DNA from: Candidatus Levybacteria bacterium RIFCSPLOWO2_01_FULL_39_10
Lineage (GTDB): Bacteria; Patescibacteriota; Microgenomatia; Levybacterales; UBA12049
Assembly (NCBI GenBank): GCA_001782515.1
Contig: MFOV01000023.1
Location: 24,026-41,246, forward strand
Direction of reading: 5' to 3'
DNA length: 17,221 nt
Of the stretch, positions 13,155 through 17,221 are shown one piece after another. The position numbers and the translations under genes were made by a program. Numbering within the stretch: the first letter of the stretch is position 1; the number at the start of each line of letters is the position of its first letter. Under the pieces are notes generated by a model. It was not told the origin of the DNA, did not search any database, and was given only the letters and a program-made list of their open reading frames with translations.

Positions 13155-14254
13155 AAATTGTAATTATTGGAGGACATTTGTCACCGGCACTTTGCGTAAT
13201 TGATGAGCTTCCAAAAACAGCAAATTTACTATATATCGGGAGAAAAAATGCTCTTGAAGGGGACAAAAACAATTCTTTGGAATTTGAAACAATTACAGGG
13301 CTTGGAATTCCTTTTGAAAACCTTGTAACAGGTAGACTTCAGAGGACATTTACAAAATACACAATTCCCTCTCTTTTTAAAACTCCCTACGGACTTGTAA
13401 GAGCAATTGTAATTCTTCGAAAGTTCAAACCAGACGCTGTGATCGGATTCGGAGGATATCTTTCTTTTCCCGCTGTTTCAGCTTCGCGTATTCTTAAAAT
13501 TCCGATTGTTCTTCATGAACAGACGCTGAAAGCTGGCATTACAAATAAATACTTATCAAAATTTGCAGACAAGGTTTGTATTTCCTATGAGACATCTCGA
13601 AAATATTTTCCAAAAGAGAAAGTTGTTCTTACAGGAAATCCAGTAAGAAAATCAATTTTAAGCCCAATAGACAATATAGGGCTGAGTCTTGAAGAACCGA
13701 TTATTTATATAACAGGAGGCAGTGTCGGGTCTCATCAGATCAATAAGCTTGTGATGGAAACTCTCCCCAGACTTCTTGAGAAATCAAGCGTTATACATCA
13801 AACAGGCGGAGCGTCTAAATTTTCTGATTTTGAAAAACTCCAAATTCTAAAAGAAGGACTTAACAAAGGGAAAAAAGAAAAGTATTTGATTTCAAAATAT
13901 TTTGCGCCTGATGAAGTTGGGGCAATATATAAAATTGCCTCTTTTGTTATCGGAAGGTCAGGAATAAATACAGTTAGTGAGCTTATGGCAATTGAGAAAC
14001 CAGCACTTCTTATTCCTCTTCACTCCTCTCAGAAAAACGAACAGCTTGATAATGCAGCCTTTTTTAAAAAACTTGGTTTAGGAGAGGTAATAGATCAGGA
14101 AGAAATAGATCCCGACTTTTTCTTAAGAGTAGTTCATAAGATGCTTAAAAATCTTGATAAATACAGGCTGAAATCTAAAAAGGCCGAGTCGTCGGGTGCT
14201 GCAAAAAGAATAGTAAAAGTTATATATGAAACTGCCCAAGGCCGTAGTAACTAA
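13151..14254 (+). CDS. murG: UDP-GlcNAc:lipid I N-acetylglucosaminyltransferase MurG
   Basis: MurG adds GlcNAc to lipid I at the inner membrane face, giving lipid II. The 367-residue GT-B glycosyltransferase has the N-domain GFGGYLSFPAVSASRILKIP (positions about 98-117), then IVLHEQ and AGITNKYLS, and TGNPVRKS near 171-178. The C-domain has ITGGSVGSHQIN (196-207), close to the usual GGSQGA, and IGRSGINTVSELMAIEKPAL (273-292), matching the UDP-GlcNAc site. The N-terminal glycine loop, normally GGTGGH, is shortened to IGGHLSPAL (6-14). ATG 13151 is the first sensible start. It overlaps a possible 20-codon ORF upstream and the ftsQ-like gene downstream by 29 nt. Confidence 0.94.
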   Translation: MKIVIIGGHLSPALCVIDELPKTANLLYIGRKNALEGDKNNSLEFETITGLGIPFENLVTGRLQRTFTKYTIPSLFKTPYGLVRAIVILRKFKPDAVIGFGGYLSFPAVSASRILKIPIVLHEQTLKAGITNKYLSKFADKVCISYETSRKYFPKEKVVLTGNPVRKSILSPIDNIGLSLEEPIIYITGGSVGSHQINKLVMETLPRLLEKSSVIHQTGGASKFSDFEKLQILKEGLNKGKKEKYLISKYFAPDEVGAIYKIASFVIGRSGINTVSELMAIEKPALLIPLHSSQKNEQLDNAAFFKKLGLGEVIDQEEIDPDFFLRVVHKMLKNLDKYRLKSKKAESSGAAKRIVKVIYETAQGRSN

Positions 14255-14645
14255 AAAAGACAAAAAAATAAAAAACAGAAAGAAGTTTGCTGTTATTTTT
14301 GTTTTTGCAGTTCTTTTTATATCTTTACCCCTGCTTATTTTTCTTGCATTCTTCGATAAAGAACCAATTTACATAAGTCCTTTGGCAAAGAATCAGACGT
14401 CTCAGGTAAAAGAGATAGAGAGTCTTCTTAAAAATAAGAAAATAACATACCATGATATATCAACATCAAAAGATTTAAGCTTTGTTATAAGATTAGAAGG
14501 AGAAAGTACGGCCATAATTGATCCAAGTAAAGATATTGAACAACAACTATCCTCTTTACAACTAATCATAACTCAGCTTACAATAGAAGGGAAGACTTTC
14601 AAAGCCGTTGACTTTCGATTTGAAAAACCTATCATTAAATTCTAA
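14226..14645 (+). CDS. ftsQ: reduced FtsQ/DivIB-like membrane protein
   Basis: The 139-residue protein has a basic N-terminus (Lys/Arg-rich, about 1-20), one membrane segment (about 21-43) and a roughly 95-residue outer domain ending in FKAVDFRFEKPIIKF. Many FtsQ proteins end their beta domain with a similar D-L-R-F/Y strand motif. Position between murG and ftsA is that of ftsQ. Normal FtsQ is about 220-280 residues and has a POTRA domain after the membrane segment; here at most a fragment of it can fit. FtsQ links the FtsL/FtsB pair to the divisome. The call therefore rests on topology, the last strand and synteny, not on a full domain match. The start lies inside murG (29-nt overlap), and the stop is 2 nt before ftsA. 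Confidence 0.6.
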   Translation: MKLPKAVVTKKDKKIKNRKKFAVIFVFAVLFISLPLLIFLAFFDKEPIYISPLAKNQTSQVKEIESLLKNKKITYHDISTSKDLSFVIRLEGESTAIIDPSKDIEQQLSSLQLIITQLTIEGKTFKAVDFRFEKPIIKF

Positions 14646-14647
14646 TA

Positions 14648-15943
14648 ATGACAGAAGGAAAAATTATAACAGGCACAGATATTGGGACTTCAAAGATAAT
14701 TACCGTAATCACAAAAATAGATGAGGTAGTTAATGTTTTGGGAGTTTCGGAAGTTCCATCAGTAGGAATAAAAAAAGGCCAGATTGTAAACATAGAAGAG
14801 GCAGTTTTGGCTATAAACTCATCAATTGAAGCAGCGGAGAGAATGGCTGGCGTCTCGATTTCAAAAGTTATTGCGTCCATTGGTGGCGCAAGCATTGAAT
14901 CCCAAAATTCACGAGGTGTTGTTGCAGTTTCTCAGCCCGAGGGAGATATAACCGGGTCAGATGTTGAGCGAGTAATTGATGCAGCAAAAGCAGTGTCACT
15001 TCCCTCAACCAGAGAAATAATCCATGTTCTTCCCCGAAGTTTTACAGTTGACGGACAGGAAGGAATTAAAGATCCGGTCGGGATGACAGGGACCCGTCTT
15101 GAGGTTGAAACACATATAATTTCCGCCGGAACGCCCACTGTCAGAAACCTTGAGAAAGCATTCTCACAAGTTGGCGTGGATGTAGAAGCTCTTGTTTTTT
15201 CAGGATATTCAAGCTCTCTTTCGGCACTATCGGATACAGAGAAAGAACTTGGGGTAGTTTTGGTCGACATTGGAGCCGGAACAATAGATATATCAATTTA
15301 CATTGACGGATCAGTTGCATTCTCCTCCGTTCTTCCGATCGGCGCACGGCACATTACCAATGATTTGGCAATAGGACTTAGAATTTCACTTGAGTCAGCT
15401 GAGAAAGTGAAATTGTTTCTCTCCCGCCCTAAGAAAATCATACTAAAGCCTGTTGAGGAAGATGAAGAAAAGCCTAAAGAAAGAAGGCCCTCAGATGAGA
15501 TAAATCTGGCAACGCTTGGCCTTCCCGAACAGCTCTCAAAAGTTTCACAGAAAACATTGGTTGACGGGATAATTCGACCCAGACTTAATGAGATTTTTAC
15601 AATGGTAGGGCTTGAAATTAAAAAGTCGGGGTTTGGCGGACAGACTCCATCAGGACTTGTTATAACCGGAGGGGGAGCAGCAACAATTGGAGCTGTGGAC
15701 GCTGCAAAGCGAATGCTTGCTATGCCAGTTAGAATTGGTGAACCTCAGAACATGAAAGGAATAATTGATGAAATTCAGGGGAGTTCCTACTCAACAGTAA
15801 TCGGCCTTGCAATATACGGTGCGCTGACCGGAGAAGGTTCATCAAGATCTTTTAAAATGAATATACCGGCATTAAGTGGCATAAAAATTTCTACAAAACT
15901 TCCCAAAAAGATAATTGAGTTTATAAAATCATTCATACCCTAG
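14648..15943 (+). CDS. ftsA: cell division protein FtsA
   Basis: FtsA is an actin-like ATPase that tethers FtsZ to the membrane. The 431-residue protein has the phosphate-1 motif TGTDIGTSKI (8-17), the FtsA-specific 1C subdomain (about 85-165, including ISAGTPTVRNLEKA), phosphate-2 VVLVDIGAGTIDISIY (203-218) and the adenosine motif LVITGGGAATIGA. A charged insert, rich in Glu and Lys with a PKERRPSDE segment, lies near 265-285. The C-terminus (about 414-431, ISTKLPKKIIEFIKSFIP) is an amphipathic, Lys-rich helix matching the FtsA membrane-targeting sequence. It starts 2 nt after the ftsQ-like stop without a Shine-Dalgarno, so coupling is likely. The 184-nt spacer to ftsZ carries a long palindrome and a new promoter. 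Confidence 0.96.
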   Translation: MTEGKIITGTDIGTSKIITVITKIDEVVNVLGVSEVPSVGIKKGQIVNIEEAVLAINSSIEAAERMAGVSISKVIASIGGASIESQNSRGVVAVSQPEGDITGSDVERVIDAAKAVSLPSTREIIHVLPRSFTVDGQEGIKDPVGMTGTRLEVETHIISAGTPTVRNLEKAFSQVGVDVEALVFSGYSSSLSALSDTEKELGVVLVDIGAGTIDISIYIDGSVAFSSVLPIGARHITNDLAIGLRISLESAEKVKLFLSRPKKIILKPVEEDEEKPKERRPSDEINLATLGLPEQLSKVSQKTLVDGIIRPRLNEIFTMVGLEIKKSGFGGQTPSGLVITGGGAATIGAVDAAKRMLAMPVRIGEPQNMKGIIDEIQGSSYSTVIGLAIYGALTGEGSSRSFKMNIPALSGIKISTKLPKKIIEFIKSFIP

Positions 15944-15950
15944 CTTCATT

Positions 15951-16073
15951 AGACGATAGGTGGTAGAAGGTAGATGGTAAAACTTTGATGATTGAAAAAT
16001 AGAGGATAGAAGATTCCATCTTCCAACTTCTATCATCGAAAATCTATTTTTGATCTTCTATAATCTACCGTCT
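15951..16073 (+). repeat. long imperfect palindrome between ftsA and ftsZ
   Basis: The spacer folds on itself in layers. AGACG (15951-15955) faces CGTCT (16069-16073); GGTAGA (15969-15974, or 15962-15967) faces TCTACC (16063-16068 region); AAAAATAGA (15995-16003) pairs with TCTATTTTT (16043-16051); and GATAGAAG (16005-16012) pairs with CTTCTATC (16027-16034) around a 14-nt loop. The left arm is purine-rich with repeated GGTAGA-like words. A T-rich stretch (TTTTTCTTT) follows. It could act as a terminator for the ftsA transcript or be a mobile-type intergenic repeat. Confidence 0.75.
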
Positions 16074-16089
16074 TTTTCTTTCGTGGGGC

Positions 16090-16118
16090 TTGCAAAAACA
16101 GAATTCTTCTGTTACGAT
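16090..16118 (+). promoter_or_regulatory. promoter of ftsZ
   Basis: TTGCAA (16090-16095) is followed after exactly 17 nt by TACGAT (16113-16118). The predicted start near 16125 lies only about 3 nt before the ftsZ ATG (16128), so the transcript is nearly leaderless, and no Shine-Dalgarno is present. The long palindrome just upstream could end read-through from ftsA, making ftsZ largely dependent on this promoter. Confidence 0.6.
16097..16113 (+). promoter_or_regulatory. operator-like palindrome in the ftsZ promoter spacer
   Basis: AACAGAA (16097-16103) and TTCTGTT (16107-16113) form a perfect inverted repeat with a 3-nt centre. It fills the space between the -35 and -10 elements, a classic position for a repressor binding site. 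The regulator is not identified. It does not match the MraZ box. Confidence 0.5.
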
Positions 16119-16127
16119 TCTTGGGCT

Positions 16128-17221
16128 ATGCTCATAAAACCTCAAACAACTAATTTTGCAAAACTGCGGGTAATGGGTATAGGTGGAGGAGGATCAAATG
16201 CCTTAAACTCCATGATTTCAGGATCCGCAATTCAGGGTGTTGATTTTATAGCTGTTAATACGGACGCCCAGTCCCTTCTTTTAAACCAGGCAGCAACAAA
16301 AGTACAGATTGGCGAAGATCTTACAAAAGGTCTCGGCTCGGGCGGAAACCCCGAAATAGGACTCCAAGCAGCTGAGGAATCATACGAGAAATTGAAAGAT
16401 ATCTTAGATGGGACGGATATGGTGTTTCTGACAGCCGGTATGGGTGGAGGAACAGGAAGTGGCGGAGCTCCGGTTATTGCACGCGCGGCAAAAGAAGTTG
16501 GAGCCTTAACTGTTGCAGTAGTTACAAAACCGTTTACTTTTGAGGGAACAAGAAGAATGGTGACAGCTGAGGAGGGGATTGATAATCTAAGGGACAAAGT
16601 TGATACTCTTGTTGTAATCCCCAACCAAAGAATATTGGATGTAGTTGATAAAAAGCTGTCACTTCTTGAAGCTTTTAAAGTGGCTGATTCGGTTCTTACC
16701 CAAGGAGTTCAGGGAATTTCAGATCTAATTACTATGCCGGGACTAATCAATGTTGATTTTGCGGATGTCAGGACTATTATGCAAAACGCTGGAACTTCTC
16801 TTATGGGAATAGGAACAGGAGTTGGTGAAAATAGAGCCCAGACTGCTGCACGCTCTGCTATCTCGTCCCCCCTTCTTGAAATTACCATGGAAGGAGCAAG
16901 GGGGGTTCTATTTAATGTAATAGGAGGAAATGATCTTACAATGAGTGAGGTTGATGATGCAGCAAAAATTATTGCACAAGCGGCAGACTCTGATGCGAAT
17001 ATAATTTTCGGAGCAACAATTGATGAGACAATGAAGGATCAGATAAAAATTACAGTTATTGCAACAGGATTTGACGGAACTCGTCAGACCCTCAGAGAAT
17101 TTGTTACCCCGCAAAGATTCGGTTCATCCCCGGCAATTGTATCCCAGGAAGAAAAAAGCGAAGGCGAGGAATCAAACTATCAGGATGAAGAACCGCCACC
17201 TCCGTCTTCTCCTCCGTCAAC
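16128..17221 (+). CDS. ftsZ: cell division GTPase FtsZ (3' truncated by the window)
   Basis: FtsZ is the tubulin-like GTPase that forms the Z ring. The frame is open to the end of the window (364 full codons). Motifs are [14 protein letters not shown] (17-30), AVNTDAQSL (42-50), the tubulin signature GGGTGSG (106-112), [10 protein letters not shown] (134-143), and the T7 synergy loop [11 protein letters not shown] (208-218) with catalytic Asp210 and Asp213. The GTPase and C-terminal domains run to about residue 328. The remainder is the start of a linker rich in Glu, Pro and Ser ([11 protein letters not shown]). The C-terminal peptide that binds FtsA lies beyond the window. ATG 16128 was chosen because the family's N-terminal strand (KLRVMGIGG) follows after about 11 residues and the ftsZ promoter ends just before it. 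Confidence 0.97.
   Translation, partial: MLIKPQTTNFAKLRVMGIGGGGSNALNSMISGSAIQGVDFIAVNTDAQSLLLNQAATKVQIGEDLTKGLGSGGNPEIGLQAAEESYEKLKDILDGTDMVFLTAGMGGGTGSGGAPVIARAAKEVGALTVAVVTKPFTFEGTRRMVTAEEGIDNLRDKVDTLVVIPNQRILDVVDKKLSLLEAFKVADSVLTQGVQGISDLITMPGLINVDFADVRTIMQNAGTSLMGIGTGVGENRAQTAARSAISSPLLEITMEGARGVLFNVIGGNDLTMSEVDDAAKIIAQAADSDANIIFGATIDETMKDQIKITVIATGFDGTRQTLREFVTPQRFGSSPAIVSQEEKSEGEESNYQDEEPPPPSSPPS

Noticed and set aside
14932..15270. Reverse-strand ORF of 112 codons
   Set aside because: It is antisense to ftsA, with low-complexity Ser/Thr/Pro-rich translation typical of a shadow frame.
16232..16624. Reverse-strand ORF of 130 codons
   Set aside because: It is antisense to the conserved GTPase core of ftsZ.
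1..17221. TGA recoded to glycine, as in some CPR lineages
   Set aside because: TGA closes mraZ, ftsL-like and murE at ATGA overlaps followed at once by new genes, and no conserved domain reads through an in-frame TGA.
1..17221. CRISPR arrays, tRNA or rRNA genes, insertion sequences, toxin-antitoxin or defence genes
   Set aside because: No regularly spaced repeats, cloverleaf-like sequences, transposase motifs or defence domains were seen; the spacers are short and are described individually.

Overview
The window is about 17.2 kb of AT-rich DNA with every convincing gene on the + strand. It is an almost complete division and cell wall (dcw) cluster from a small-genome bacterium. Sequence style suggests the Candidate Phyla Radiation (Patescibacteria), possibly Microgenomates. 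The grounds are very short spacers, Lys/Ile-rich proteins, domain-stripped Mur ligases, a MurC with an Mpl-like motif, a reduced FtsQ-like protein and a MurG with a shortened N-terminal glycine loop. This placement is inference; no rRNA or phylogenetic marker search was possible. TGA acts as a stop in several gene overlaps, so the TGA-to-Gly code of some CPR lineages is not in use.

Layout. Positions 2-457 hold the 3' end of an IMP dehydrogenase/GMP reductase family gene. After a hairpin-containing spacer, a well-formed promoter drives an unrecognised single-pass membrane protein (690-1199). A spacer with a candidate terminator, a promoter and two tandem MraZ boxes then opens the dcw operon: mraZ, rsmH, an ftsL-like gene, ftsI, murF, murE, murC, murA, a GlmU-type uridylyltransferase (N-terminal domain only), mraY, ftsW, murG, an ftsQ-like gene, ftsA and ftsZ. 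The ftsZ gene runs off the window end inside its C-terminal linker.

Function. MurA, MurC, MurE and MurF are steps of UDP-MurNAc-peptide synthesis, and the uridylyltransferase probably supplies UDP-sugar. MraY and MurG make lipid I and lipid II. FtsW and FtsI polymerise and crosslink septal murein. FtsL and FtsQ-like proteins are the likely membrane scaffold, and FtsA tethers FtsZ to the membrane. murD, murB and ddl, usual members of this cluster, are absent here; murA and a uridylyltransferase gene sit in the cluster instead.

Expression. Many genes are translationally coupled: ATGA overlaps at mraZ/rsmH, ftsL/ftsI and murE/murC, 8 nt at murA/uridylyltransferase, and 29 nt at murG/ftsQ-like. 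Internal -10 elements lie so close to murE, ftsW and ftsZ that leaderless or nearly leaderless transcripts are expected. Further points of interest are a 7-bp tandem repeat inside rsmH, an AT-rich inverted repeat and a possible coupled 20-codon leader ORF before murG, a roughly 120-bp imperfect palindrome between ftsA and ftsZ, and a perfect operator-like palindrome between the -35 and -10 of the ftsZ promoter. I found no mobile element, CRISPR array, tRNA or rRNA, and no clearly novel multi-gene system. The interest lies in the regulation and the reduced protein architectures.
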